Shown: piece by piece, positions 1-8,501 of the stretch | Layout: the number at the start of each line of letters is the position of its first letter | Numbering within the stretch: position 1 is the stretch's first letter | Assembly: GCF_034521915.1 (NCBI RefSeq) | Contig: NZ_JAXHLU010000014.1 | Coordinates: 144,764-208,763 of the forward strand | Source of the DNA: Fodinibius sp034521915 | GTDB lineage: Bacteria; Bacteroidota; Rhodothermia; Balneolales; Balneolaceae | Direction: 5' to 3' | DNA length: 64,000 nt | The notes under the pieces: generated by a model | Seen by the model: the letters and a program-made list of their open reading frames with translations, nothing else | The model's database searches: none | Told to the model about the DNA's origin: nothing | Made by a program: the position numbers and the translations under genes

Positions 1-717
1 GGAGCAGATACTACTGAAGATCTGTTTGCATGGCATGATGAGAATCGTCCGCTTACCACATTTTATGATACACAGTATCGATTGAATGAAGATCTTGCGG
101 AGGTGCTGAGTACGGTTTTTTACGAGGGGCGTTTGAAAACGGCAGAAGCGGATCAGAATTTGGATCCGGCCATTACCCCGCAGGAGAGCAGTGCGCCTAC
201 GGTTAATGTGATTGACAGTCAAAAATATGGGCCGGTGCTTACCCAAAAGGATGAGGGTCGAGGATTTTGTCCGGTCAATGAGGTACACAGCCATATTTTA
301 ATTAAGATGGTGAGGCGACTGGTTTTAAAAAATCAGGTGCCGGTGGATGAGATTGGCATTATAGTGCCCTTCAGAAGTACGGTGTATGATATTCGAAATG
401 AGCTGTATGAAAATGATTTCGGGATGATCGAAGTCGGGACCATACACACTTTTCAGGGACGTGAAAAGGATGTGATAATTTTTGATACGGTGATGAGCGG
501 TGAGCAGCAATATGGTCGGCGCCGTCATTATTCTGTACGTCCGTTTGACGAGGATAAAAATGGATTGGCAGTACCACGATTATTAAATGTGGCTTTCTCG
601 CGCAGTAAGGAGCGGCTGGTGTTGTTGGCTGATATGGATCACATCAACAAGGTATATGCCGATAAGTTTTTGGGACGATTGCTCCGGCGGTTCCAGAACC
701 AAGAAAAAGGCCAATAG
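1..717 (+). CDS. C-terminal part of a DNA2/NAM7-type superfamily 1 helicase (partial)
   Basis: The reading frame is already open at base 1, so this is the 3' part of a longer gene. It reads through a phrase typical of the second helicase domain (DTQYRLNEDLAEVL, then FYEGRLKTA). It continues with the motifs of UvrD/DNA2-like C-terminal domains: IGIIVPFRSTVYDIRNEL, then VGTIHTFQGREKDVIIFDTV (motif V region), then LLNVAFSRSKERLVLLAD (motif VI with the arginine). Proteins of this family unwind DNA or RNA using ATP; the Walker A and B motifs must lie upstream of the window. The TTG at 82 is internal and not a credible start. No nearby gene narrows the role further. Confidence 0.85.
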   Translation, partial: GADTTEDLFAWHDENRPLTTFYDTQYRLNEDLAEVLSTVFYEGRLKTAEADQNLDPAITPQESSAPTVNVIDSQKYGPVLTQKDEGRGFCPVNEVHSHILIKMVRRLVLKNQVPVDEIGIIVPFRSTVYDIRNELYENDFGMIEVGTIHTFQGREKDVIIFDTVMSGEQQYGRRRHYSVRPFDEDKNGLAVPRLLNVAFSRSKERLVLLADMDHINKVYADKFLGRLLRRFQNQEKGQ

Positions 718-1457
718 TTTTTGGTCACATGTTGGGTTTGCAGTCGGATGGATGAAAGAGCGTAAAAACCATCCGATGGTGAGCCCAGCCAGTGGATGGG
801 TTATAAATTCTAAAACTCGTACCGTAGCTCTGCGACGGTAAGGTAAAGCACTGTTTTTATGCTTTGTTAAGTTTAGTTGAGCTTTTAATTTGGGCAAAAT
901 TGATGTTCATTTTTTGTGACCAAAACATTAGTAATGTCCCTTTTACCTTGATGTAAAAGGGACCAAAAGATCAAGACTTAGAATTTTGCAAACGTCATCG
1001 CTCGGCAGCTGGCGTGTTTTTTAATGGTCCTTTTGCTGTTGCTATATGTATAACAGGCGTCACCGGTACAAAAAACACATAGCCTGCTTTGATCGCCGCC
1101 GCGAAATTCGTAGGTCTAGGATTTAAACCGTAAAGCTGATATTAGAAAGATGGTCATCCGAGCGCTGGTTTTGCGATCGGATGAATGAGATAGAAAAAGT
1201 TAGTTTTGTAATGCGATAAATGAAATAGGTTCCCGATTGCAAAGCAAATGCTCGGCACTTATGGTAAAAAAATGTTCTATCGAAGAGCTATGGAATGAAA
1301 AATTTGATACAATCAAATTTCATTTAAAAATCTTGTGATGATGCTTCTGCGTCGTTACAAAAAATGGATAGGTCACAACGCAGAAAGTTTTGAGGAAAAA
1401 AATAAAAGATATTGAAAGCCCATCCGATGGCAAACGCAACCAGTGGATAGAAAAGTG
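718..1457. repeat. Gene-free spacer holding several degenerate palindromic repeats
   Basis: No convincing gene lies in these 740 bases. Three short hairpins are visible. Two use CGGATGG/CCATCCG-type arms (745-751 with 769-775; 1155-1161 with 1177-1183). One has an 11-bp perfect stem GTCCCTTTTAC/GTAAAAGGGAC (936-946 with 953-963). The phrase CCATCCGATGG followed about 15 nt later by CCAGTGGAT occurs near 768-797 and again near 1420-1449, so the two ends of the spacer share a repeat. This resembles decayed REP or MITE-type sequence, with no coding potential I can support. Confidence 0.55.
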
Positions 1458-2237
1458 TTAATTAAAATCGCCTTCCTGATAGCGTTGGGCGTAGTGTTCC
1501 TCATTAATTCGTTTAAGATGAGAGAGTGGTTCCTCACTTAGGGAGGCGACAATCATTTCTCGTTTGCCCAGTGCGCCTTGTGTTTTAGCCACTTTCCATC
1601 CGGCCCACGCCATTGCACCCTGGGCTTTTGAGGCGGCGCAATAGGTCGTGAGTATTACATCGTCATTACTGAAACTAGCCAGCGTTTTAAAGGTGTCTCC
1701 GGTCCAAAGTTTGGAATTCACATCCGGGGAAAATGCATCGTGGAATATGTAATCAGCTTGCAAATTGTTCGGATTAAAATTACCGAACATCCCATTGAAT
1801 AGATAAAGGGAAATATTAGAGGTGATGGAAAACTCATTCATCCCCTCGGATAAATCATCAAAAATAGTAGGCAGGTGATCGGCCACACTTGGATGTCTAA
1901 GATGCTGTTCATAGTTAAGGTTTCGAGCAGTTTCTTCACTGATAGGGAAACCTTCAATAGAATAGTAATTAATTTGGGCCTCAGGATTGAGTTTTTGGCA
2001 GTAATCCATCAACAAAAGAAGGTTGAGGCCGGTACCGAAACCAACTTCCAAAATGGTGATAGGATTGGAATTGCTAATATCATCCAGCAATGGAGACTGC
2101 TCAAAAAAAACGTGCTTACTTTCCGCTACGGCTCCGTTGGGGTTGTGATAATGTTGGTCAAATTGAGAAGAATAAATCGTATGAGAGCCGTCGCGGGTGG
2201 CTACGACTTTTGATTGTTGTTCCCGGGATTCAGTCAT
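1458..2237 (-). CDS. mnmD: tRNA 5-methylaminomethyl-2-thiouridine methyltransferase MnmD
   Basis: A 259-residue SAM-dependent methyltransferase of the MnmD/MnmC1 (DUF752) family, which methylates the 5-aminomethyl group on wobble uridine 34 in certain tRNAs. The SAM-binding signature is ILEVGFGTGLNLLLLMD (residues about 60-77). The family hallmark DAFSPDVNSKLWTGDTF follows near residue 167, and the C-terminus has GALGKREMIVA. Length matches stand-alone MnmD; there is no fused FAD domain as in gammaproteobacterial MnmC. Its ATG overlaps the stop codon of the upstream DUF4097 gene (TAATG), so the two are probably translated together. Confidence 0.9.
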   Translation of the reverse strand: MTESREQQSKVVATRDGSHTIYSSQFDQHYHNPNGAVAESKHVFFEQSPLLDDISNSNPITILEVGFGTGLNLLLLMDYCQKLNPEAQINYYSIEGFPISEETARNLNYEQHLRHPSVADHLPTIFDDLSEGMNEFSITSNISLYLFNGMFGNFNPNNLQADYIFHDAFSPDVNSKLWTGDTFKTLASFSNDDVILTTYCAASKAQGAMAWAGWKVAKTQGALGKREMIVASLSEEPLSHLKRINEEHYAQRYQEGDFN

Positions 2238-3544
2238 TAATCATTAGTGCTGATATTAACATTTCCATATCCGCAGTTGATAACGATGGGCAGTCCGCCA
2301 CCGTTTAAAGTACCAGTGATACTGCCTTTATTTTTTGTGCCATTAAAATTGAATGCGTCATCTAAATTTATCGACGTGCTGGATACATCCAGATCAGCAG
2401 TGATATCTTTTGGCAATGACAGCGAAACATTACCTGCAGAAGTAGAGAAGCGCAGCTGATCTTGAGCGGATTTAAGTGAAGAAGAAATATTGCCGCCGGA
2501 AGTTTTTGCAGAGATGCTGCCTTCTCCGTTCTGTATATCAATATGACCACCGCCTGTTTTAACTTCAAGATTGCCACCGGTGTCCTGCATTTTTATATGT
2601 CCACCGCCGGTGCTCATCGTTATATCGCCAAAAATTCGATTGGCTGTAATATGACCACCACCTGTTTTTGCATTAGTTGTTCCCTCAATATCTGAAAGGG
2701 TGATATGTCCGCCCGAAGTTTTTAATTCTTGGGAATTCTTTAATTGACTTGCGGTAATATGTCCGCCGGATGTTTTAGCTAAAAGTGCAATATGCTGGGG
2801 AACGGACAAGGTTGCTTCCAGATTTATTTGTTCGGAAATAGAGCTCCCATCGGCAGAGTTCACTTCAAATTTAGCATCAGCATTGTTAATACTTTTTTGA
2901 ATGTTTAACTGTTGCGCAATAACTGCAGGATCATCAATATCACCGGTTGCGCGAAGGGTTATTTCACTGCTTGATGAACCATTGCCGATAACGTTTAGGT
3001 TGCCAAAGTCGACTGAAAAATCCAGCGATTTTAAATCAGTGGCAGAAAACGAATCCTGATAGACAAAAACGCCGGAACTCACTTCGGTCCATTTCGATTC
3101 ATCTAAATCGTACTTTCGGTTGATATACAGTTTTTGGTCCTGAAGCTTGACGTTAAAATCATTTTGGTTAATTTTTTGAAGCTCCTGCTCAAGTTGTTGC
3201 AGTTCAACTTGTAAGCTTTCCTCATGGATCTCTTTCTGGGCGTGCTGCTGTATAAATTTGTCGAGGTTTTTGATTTCGAATTCAAGTTGTTTGAGGTTTT
3301 CCAGATTGTTGATGTTGCGAAGCTTTTCAAGGTTTTTAAGCGATTCCAGATTTTGAAGATCGATCACAATAGAGCTCGGCATCGAAGAGGGAGTTGGGGC
3401 CGATCGGACACTCCTTTCTGAATGTGATACAGAAGCTTTTGATGATTGATTAGAAGAAGAAATATTAGAGAGCAGATAAATAGCAATGCCGATAAAGGTG
3501 ATACCTGTTAATACAATTTCCCAGGAAATATTACGCTTAATCAT
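2237..3544 (-). CDS. Membrane-anchored DUF4097-type beta-helix protein
   Basis: 435 residues. An N-terminal membrane anchor (about residues 8-28) is followed by a Leu/Asn/Glu-rich coiled coil (about 60-125). The C-terminal half is a repetitive beta domain of the DUF4097 (adhesin-like) type. Within it, short rungs ending in SGGHIT or GGGHI recur about every 18 residues from roughly 255 to 350, a regular beta-helix ladder. DUF4097 proteins are secreted or surface proteins of unknown function, often near stress or anti-sigma systems; none is seen here. The gene is cotranscribed with mnmD through a one-base overlap, an unexpected pairing for a tRNA-modification enzyme. No catalytic motif was recognised. 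Confidence 0.8.
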   Translation of the reverse strand: MIKRNISWEIVLTGITFIGIAIYLLSNISSSNQSSKASVSHSERSVRSAPTPSSMPSSIVIDLQNLESLKNLEKLRNINNLENLKQLEFEIKNLDKFIQQHAQKEIHEESLQVELQQLEQELQKINQNDFNVKLQDQKLYINRKYDLDESKWTEVSSGVFVYQDSFSATDLKSLDFSVDFGNLNVIGNGSSSSEITLRATGDIDDPAVIAQQLNIQKSINNADAKFEVNSADGSSISEQINLEATLSVPQHIALLAKTSGGHITASQLKNSQELKTSGGHITLSDIEGTTNAKTGGGHITANRIFGDITMSTGGGHIKMQDTGGNLEVKTGGGHIDIQNGEGSISAKTSGGNISSSLKSAQDQLRFSTSAGNVSLSLPKDITADLDVSSTSINLDDAFNFNGTKNKGSITGTLNGGGLPIVINCGYGNVNISTND

Positions 3545-3691
3545 GGTTTTCTGGTTAAGTCATTGGATAGTGCATTGTTTAACTTAAACTCTATACGAAC
3601 ACTTCATTAATAATGTTGCAGAATTATCTTCATACACTTTCAATAAAATTTCTATTTTCAGGAACAATCCATTCCAATTAAAACAGGACGT

Positions 3692-4888
3692 ATGGAAGTA
3701 AATAAATTTAAGGAGAAGGCAAAAGCATATCATAGCAAAATGGTGGATATTCGTCGCCACCTGCATCGCCATCCGGAGCTGAGTTATCAAGAGCATGAAA
3801 CCACTAAATTTATTATTAACCAGCTTGATGAGCTCGATATTCAGGTAGATCGACCGCTCGAGACCGGATGTGTTGGGATTATTGAAGGAGGAAAAAAATC
3901 AAAAAAAGTTGTTGCTTTGCGTGCCGATATTGATGCGCTGCCTATTAATGAGGAAGGCAATCATAAAAAAGAATTTATTTCTGTAAATACAGGCGTCGCT
4001 CACTGCTGCGGACATGATGCCCATACCGCGAATTTGCTGGGCGCTGCGCATATTCTTGCGGATTTGAAAGATGAAATAGAGGGAACGGTATTGCTGATAT
4101 TTCAGCCGGGCGAAGAAAAGCTTCCGGGCGGCGGACGGATGCTTTGTGAGACAGGTTATTTGCAAGAAAAAGGGGTAGATGTCATATATGGATTGCATTC
4201 TTACCCTGAGCTAGAACCCGGGCAAATTGCCATAAAGGAGGGACCCCTGATGGCGCGTCCCGATGAATTTAAGATTGAGGTAATTGGTCAGGGCGGGCAT
4301 GCGGCTGCCCCGCACCAAGCCGTAGATCCCATTGTGATGGCGAGTCAGATTGTGAATCAAATTCAGACAATCGTCAGCCGAAATGTAAATCCTACCGAGC
4401 CGGCTGTGGTTACGGTGGGCAAAATAAGTGGTGGTTCGGCCCATAATATTATCCCCGAAAAAGTAGAGATGTTGGGCACGGTTCGAACGTTCTCGCAGCA
4501 GACGGCTGATAGTATTAAGGATAGGATTGAAGCCATTGTAAAGGGCACAACCGAATCGGCAGGCGGAAGTTATACTTTTGATTTTGACTATGGATATCCA
4601 GCCGTGATCAACACCGATTGGTCGACTAAAAACTTGGTTGATACTGCTGAAAAATTACTTGGAAAAGAAAATATCTCTGTTTTAGATGATCCTATTATGG
4701 CGGGCGAAGATTTTGCCTTTTACCAGCAAGAATTCCCCGGTACGTTTTTCTTTTTAGGATGCGGAAGCAATGAAGCGGATTCGAAGTACGGATGGCATCA
4801 TCCCCGGTATAATATTGATGAGGAATGTCTTAAAACCGGGGCCGCACTAATGGCATCGCTTGTTTTTGAGCCTATTCCAAACTCTTGA
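3692..4888 (+). CDS. M20 family amidohydrolase (N-acyl amino acid/hippurate hydrolase type)
   Basis: 398 residues, the usual length for M20D metallopeptidases, which remove acyl groups from N-acyl amino acids or related amides. The opening RRHLHRHPELSYQEHET is diagnostic. Metal-ligand segments follow: LRADIDALPI, CCGHDAHTANLLG, FQPGEEKLPGGG and, near the C-terminus, IMAGEDFAFY. The lid/dimerisation domain lies between roughly residues 180 and 300 (GGHAAAPHQAVDPI). No signal peptide, so cytoplasmic. Exact substrate cannot be told from sequence. It stands alone between two spacers with no obvious operon partner. Confidence 0.9.
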   Translation: MEVNKFKEKAKAYHSKMVDIRRHLHRHPELSYQEHETTKFIINQLDELDIQVDRPLETGCVGIIEGGKKSKKVVALRADIDALPINEEGNHKKEFISVNTGVAHCCGHDAHTANLLGAAHILADLKDEIEGTVLLIFQPGEEKLPGGGRMLCETGYLQEKGVDVIYGLHSYPELEPGQIAIKEGPLMARPDEFKIEVIGQGGHAAAPHQAVDPIVMASQIVNQIQTIVSRNVNPTEPAVVTVGKISGGSAHNIIPEKVEMLGTVRTFSQQTADSIKDRIEAIVKGTTESAGGSYTFDFDYGYPAVINTDWSTKNLVDTAEKLLGKENISVLDDPIMAGEDFAFYQQEFPGTFFFLGCGSNEADSKYGWHHPRYNIDEECLKTGAALMASLVFEPIPNS

Positions 4889-5332
4889 TATTTATTCGTA
4901 TTAATACTGGGTTTATAAGTAGGAGAAGTAGAACATTGTTAGATAACAAGGAAGACTTAATGATTTTGTTTTTAAGTTATTGAAGGGAATTAAACCAAAT
5001 AGTGGAAATTTCTGTTCGACCAGGTGTTGCCGGTGTTTGTAATCAGCGTTAATAAATGATGCCAGCACCGAGGAGTAAAATTTCCATAGATTTTTTACTA
5101 GCCTTTTGGATCATGCCAAAAGGCGCAAAAATTAGAACTAATGTTATAGTTTGAGTGGACTTACTTTTTTGAATGAGCAAAAAAGTAACAAAAAGCTCAC
5201 CGGGGGAATCGTAGATTTTGTTCTGGTTAAAAAATTTACATTACTTATTGCTCTGATACATTAGTTGATACTATTTAAATTTTTCCCGCGATTCGCCCCG
5301 GACCCCATGAATTTTATCTTAAATCATATTTT
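4889..5332. repeat. Spacer with two REP-like hairpins
   Basis: No gene is seen. Two strong palindromes are present: GCCTTTTGG/CCAAAAGGC (5101-5109 with 5116-5124) and TTACTTTTTT/AAAAAAGTAA with an 8-nt loop (5161-5170 with 5179-5188). A longer-range pairing is possible between CCGGGGGAATCG near 5200 and CGATTCGCCCCGG near 5288, so the block from about 5100 to 5305 could be one folded repeat element. The stems sit about 200 nt beyond the M20 gene, so they are unlikely to be its primary terminator. Confidence 0.5.
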
Positions 5333-6430
5333 ATGAGCTATTCATCTTCTTTTTGGGAACAAGATTCCTTTTTAAAGGCTTATGATTTAGTCATTATCGG
5401 TGCCGGCATTGTGGGATTGTCCTCCGCTCTGTTTTACAAGCAGAAGCATCCCGAAGCGCGTATAGCAGTGCTGGAGCGTGGATTTTTACCACAGGGCGCC
5501 AGTACGCGCAATGCCGGATTTGCCTGCGTGGGATCGATTGGAGAGCATTTGGCAGATATGGAAAAAGAGTCCGAGGAAAATATAAAAAAGCGAATAAAAC
5601 GTCGTTATGACGGATTGCAGCTGTTGAAAAAAACGCTCGGTGAAGAGGCTATTGGCTATAAACACTGCGGGGGATATGAGTTTTTTCGAACTGAAGAGGA
5701 ATTTAAAAAAGTAGCCGGAGAGATCGACCGCTTTAACGGTTGGATGGAGGAATTAGTTGATGAGAAGGGGGTGTATTCTGCCGATGAACTTGAGGGATAT
5801 CCCGTAATTCGAAATCGATTGGAGGGTGCATTGCATCCCGGAAAAATGATGCAGGCTTTAGCACAAAAAGTGAGTGCTATGGGAGTGGAAATCAAATGGA
5901 ATAGTAGGGTTGAAAAGGTGGCAGAGAATGGCGCTATTGCTATTGCTGGCGGACCTGAAATACAAGCTAATAAGGTATTGTTTGCCGCCAATGGGTTTGT
6001 GCGTCGCTTGCTCCCTGATGTGAATATTAAGCCGGCGCGCGGATTGGTAATAGTATCCAATAAACAGGAGAATCTTCCGTGGAAGGGAATCTTCCATCAT
6101 GATAAAGGATATATTTATTTCCGAAATGTGGGTAGCCGACTACTGATTGGTGGGGCACGAAACCTGGATATGGAGGGAGAAGAGACCGATGAATTTGGTG
6201 TTAATGCAGTTATTGAGGATCATCTTGAAATATTCGTAACAGAAGTCCTGAAACTTCCTAAAGATTGGAAAGTTGATTATCAGTGGTCGGGCATTATGGG
6301 ATTTTCGCCTACCAAAACGCCCATTGTGCAGCAACTTGATGAACGACGATACGTAGCTGCAGGTCTCAGTGGAATGGGAATTGCTATTGGGATGGAAGTG
6401 GGTAAATCTGCTTCGGCCATGATCAGTTAA
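5333..6430 (+). CDS. FAD-dependent oxidoreductase of the DAO (D-amino acid/glycine oxidase) family
   Basis: 365 residues. The dinucleotide-binding motif VIIGAGIVGLSSALFY begins near residue 19, and LERGFLPQGASTRNAGFAC follows, typical of DadA/ThiO-like enzymes where FAD contacts the S-T-R-N-A-G stretch. A second substrate-domain region (KPARGLVIVSNK; GYIYFRNVGSRLLIGGAR) and a C-terminal GLSGMGIAIGMEVG FAD-closing motif are present. These enzymes oxidise the amine of amino acids or related compounds. No signal peptide. The substrate cannot be assigned from context; the downstream gene is a separate secreted asparaginase. Confidence 0.85.
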   Translation: MSYSSSFWEQDSFLKAYDLVIIGAGIVGLSSALFYKQKHPEARIAVLERGFLPQGASTRNAGFACVGSIGEHLADMEKESEENIKKRIKRRYDGLQLLKKTLGEEAIGYKHCGGYEFFRTEEEFKKVAGEIDRFNGWMEELVDEKGVYSADELEGYPVIRNRLEGALHPGKMMQALAQKVSAMGVEIKWNSRVEKVAENGAIAIAGGPEIQANKVLFAANGFVRRLLPDVNIKPARGLVIVSNKQENLPWKGIFHHDKGYIYFRNVGSRLLIGGARNLDMEGEETDEFGVNAVIEDHLEIFVTEVLKLPKDWKVDYQWSGIMGFSPTKTPIVQQLDERRYVAAGLSGMGIAIGMEVGKSASAMIS

Positions 6431-6444
6431 GGCGAATAGGCCAA

Positions 6445-6567
6445 CTACTACTCACCTTGAGGTTTCATCTTGGCATCCACAATGGCGATAAGCATATTTA
6501 TCGGTACGGCCATAGGGCGGTCTGTATCAGAATCAACGACTTCGGAATAATGAAATGTAATTTGTGC
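6445..6567 (-). pseudogene. Possible remnant of an acyl-CoA thioesterase (C-terminal fragment)
   Basis: On the minus strand a 38-codon open stretch reads AQITFHYSEVVDSDTDRP, then MAVPINMLIAIVDAKM, ending in two successive TAG stops. It resembles the last strand and tail of hot-dog fold acyl-CoA thioesterases, where V-D-x-x-x-x-R-P-x-x-V-P is common. There is a stop just upstream and no start codon that would give a viable protein. It is best read as a decayed fragment, and the similarity is only by eye. Confidence 0.3.
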
Positions 6568-6622
6568 TCATTTTTTGTACCCTTTTGAACACACTCTTTT
6601 TTAGTCATTGCACAGAATACCA

Positions 6623-7591
6623 ATGATAAGTCGCAAAAAGTTTTTGAAGATCGGTGTCCTTAGTGGACTTTTACCTCTAAGTAAATGGTCGGGAGGGAGT
6701 AGTATTAGTCATCCTAAAGGACGTAAACCGGTTGTGCTATCAACATGGAATTTTGGGAAACAGGCCAATAAGGCGGCGTGGAATGTTTTAGCTAGTAATG
6801 GTTCGGCGCTGGATGCCGTCGAGGCCGGAGCCCGTGTGCCGGAAGGGAATCCCGATATTCGGACGGTAGGGTATGGCGGACGTCCCGATCGCGATGGATT
6901 TGTAACGCTCGATGCCTGCATTATGGATCATAATGACCAATGTGGATCGGTGGCAGCTTTGCAGCATATTAAGCATCCTATATCGGTGGCGCGTAAAGTA
7001 AAAGAGGAGTCTCCGCATGTAATGCTGGTGGGAGAGGGAGCTCTCGACTTTGCGGTTTCGCAGGGATTTGAAAAGGAAAATCTGTTGACCGAAGAGTCGC
7101 GCAAAGACTGGGAAGAGTGGAAAAAAGACGCTGAATATGAGCCCGAAATAAATATAGAGAATCATGACACCATTGGTATGATTGCGCTCGACAGTGCAGG
7201 AAACGTCTCGGGGGCGTGTACGACCAGCGGTACAGCGTGGAAAATGCATGGACGCGTGGGCGACTCTCCTCTTATAGGTTCCGGATTATTTGTCGATAAC
7301 GAAGTCGGTGCTGCGGCTGCAACGGGCTTGGGAGAAGAAATTATTCGCGTGAGTGGAAGTCATCTGGTGGTAGAGAATATGCGTCGCGGCGATTCGCCTG
7401 AGATGGCTTGCAAGCGTGCTGTTGAGCGTATCGTTAGTAAAAATGATTCAGTGGAGGGGATCCAGGTTGGATTTATTGCCGTTAATAAAGAAGGTGCCTA
7501 TGGAGGATATAGCATGCAGGAAGGATTCAGCTTTGCGGTTCGCAATTCTGAAGAAGATCGGTTGATAAAAGCACAATCCTGGAATAGATAA
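6623..7591 (+). CDS. Secreted glycosylasparaginase (N4-(beta-N-acetylglucosaminyl)-L-asparaginase)
   Basis: Ntn-hydrolase of the asparaginase_2 family. The autocleavage site and catalytic threonine lie in ENHDTIGMIALD, and the substrate-binding region in GRVGDSPLIGSG, then GAAAATGLGEEI. The N-terminal STWNFGKQANKAAWNVL and GYGGRPDRDGFVTLDACIMD are family hallmarks. I take ATG 6623 as the start rather than TTG 6608. It begins MISRKKFLKIGVLSGLLPL, an SRxxFLK Tat-like signal (with RK where twin arginines usually stand), so the enzyme is probably exported. It hydrolyses the GlcNAc-Asn bond of glycoasparagines. Length of about 322 residues fits the family. Confidence 0.9.
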   Translation: MISRKKFLKIGVLSGLLPLSKWSGGSSISHPKGRKPVVLSTWNFGKQANKAAWNVLASNGSALDAVEAGARVPEGNPDIRTVGYGGRPDRDGFVTLDACIMDHNDQCGSVAALQHIKHPISVARKVKEESPHVMLVGEGALDFAVSQGFEKENLLTEESRKDWEEWKKDAEYEPEINIENHDTIGMIALDSAGNVSGACTTSGTAWKMHGRVGDSPLIGSGLFVDNEVGAAAATGLGEEIIRVSGSHLVVENMRRGDSPEMACKRAVERIVSKNDSVEGIQVGFIAVNKEGAYGGYSMQEGFSFAVRNSEEDRLIKAQSWNR

Positions 7592-7750
7592 AATGTTAAT
7601 TCATCGCTAAAATCAAGCTTTGCATTAGTGGTGTTGTGAGCCTAAAAAAAATCAATATAAATTTGAAATTTAGTTTGAACTTATGGCAATTTAATACTTA
7701 ATTGTCTCAAAACATCTCGGCATGTTGAATCCATAATTAAGTTTAGTATT

Positions 7751-7966
7751 ATGTCCGAAGATTTAAGCCAATCAAAAAATAACCCTGATTCTGCAAAGAG
7801 TTGGGAAGAGCGAGATCCTGATATCGAACGTGAAATCACGATCGATGAATTTCAGCCTTACGGTACATTAACTCTCACATTAATCTACTTTGCTATTGTA
7901 GTATTGATGTGGATTTTTATGTATTTCGTTGAGTTCGCAGGTAATGCTCCTTCCATTATAGAATAG
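7751..7966 (+). CDS. cbaD: Cytochrome c oxidase small subunit IIa (ba3 type)
   Basis: 71 residues with a charged N-terminus and one membrane helix (GTLTLTLIYFAIVVLMW, about 38-62). Position and size match the small subunit IIa of Thermus-type ba3 oxidases, which packs against subunits I and II. It starts the three-gene oxidase cluster, 16 nt before subunit II. Identification rests on size, topology and gene order more than on motifs. Confidence 0.75.
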   Translation: MSEDLSQSKNNPDSAKSWEERDPDIEREITIDEFQPYGTLTLTLIYFAIVVLMWIFMYFVEFAGNAPSIIE

Positions 7967-7982
7967 TTAACAAACTAAAAAT

Positions 7983-8501
7983 ATGCATATACACAAGTTC
8001 GAGCAGTTCTGGATAAGATTATCCTTTGTACTGATTGCCTTCTTTATCGCTACCGTAGTGTATGGTTTTGTAGCGATGGATTTAAAGGTGATTGGAGATC
8101 ATGCAACCATTGATCCACAAAACCTGGAAGAAACTCCGTTTGGTAATCCCGGTGTGCGCGAAGTTACTCGTAACGGTCAGACTGAGTATGAAGTTTATGT
8201 ACAGACCATTCAGTTTGCCTTTAATCCGGGTACTGCACAGCCCATTGAAGTACCGGTAGATACCAGGGTAACGTTTTATATAACAAGCCCTGATGTCTTG
8301 CATGGTTTTGATGTAGCGGGAACCAATTTAAATACGATGTCTATTCCGGGACAGGTAGCAAAGTTTACGACTATCTTTCCCGAAGTACGAGAGTATGGTA
8401 TCGTCTGTAATGAATATTGCGGACCGGCCCACCATGTGATGGAGGGTAAAATTAAGGTAGTACCTAAATCTGAGTTTGATAAAAGTAATCTGGTAGAATG
8501 A
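7983..8501 (+). CDS. cbaB: ba3-type cytochrome c oxidase subunit II (CuA protein)
   Basis: 172 residues: one N-terminal membrane helix (about 12-32) followed by a periplasmic cupredoxin domain. The complete CuA site is visible: a histidine in LHGFDVAGTNLN, then CNEYCGPAHHVMEG, giving Cys-x-Glu-x-Cys-x3-His-x2-Met. It takes electrons from a cytochrome c or similar donor and passes them to haem b in subunit I. The stop codon overlaps the subunit I start (ATGA at 8498), indicating coupled translation. The single helix is characteristic of B-family oxidases, in contrast to two-helix A-type subunits. Confidence 0.92.
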   Translation: MHIHKFEQFWIRLSFVLIAFFIATVVYGFVAMDLKVIGDHATIDPQNLEETPFGNPGVREVTRNGQTEYEVYVQTIQFAFNPGTAQPIEVPVDTRVTFYITSPDVLHGFDVAGTNLNTMSIPGQVAKFTTIFPEVREYGIVCNEYCGPAHHVMEGKIKVVPKSEFDKSNLVE

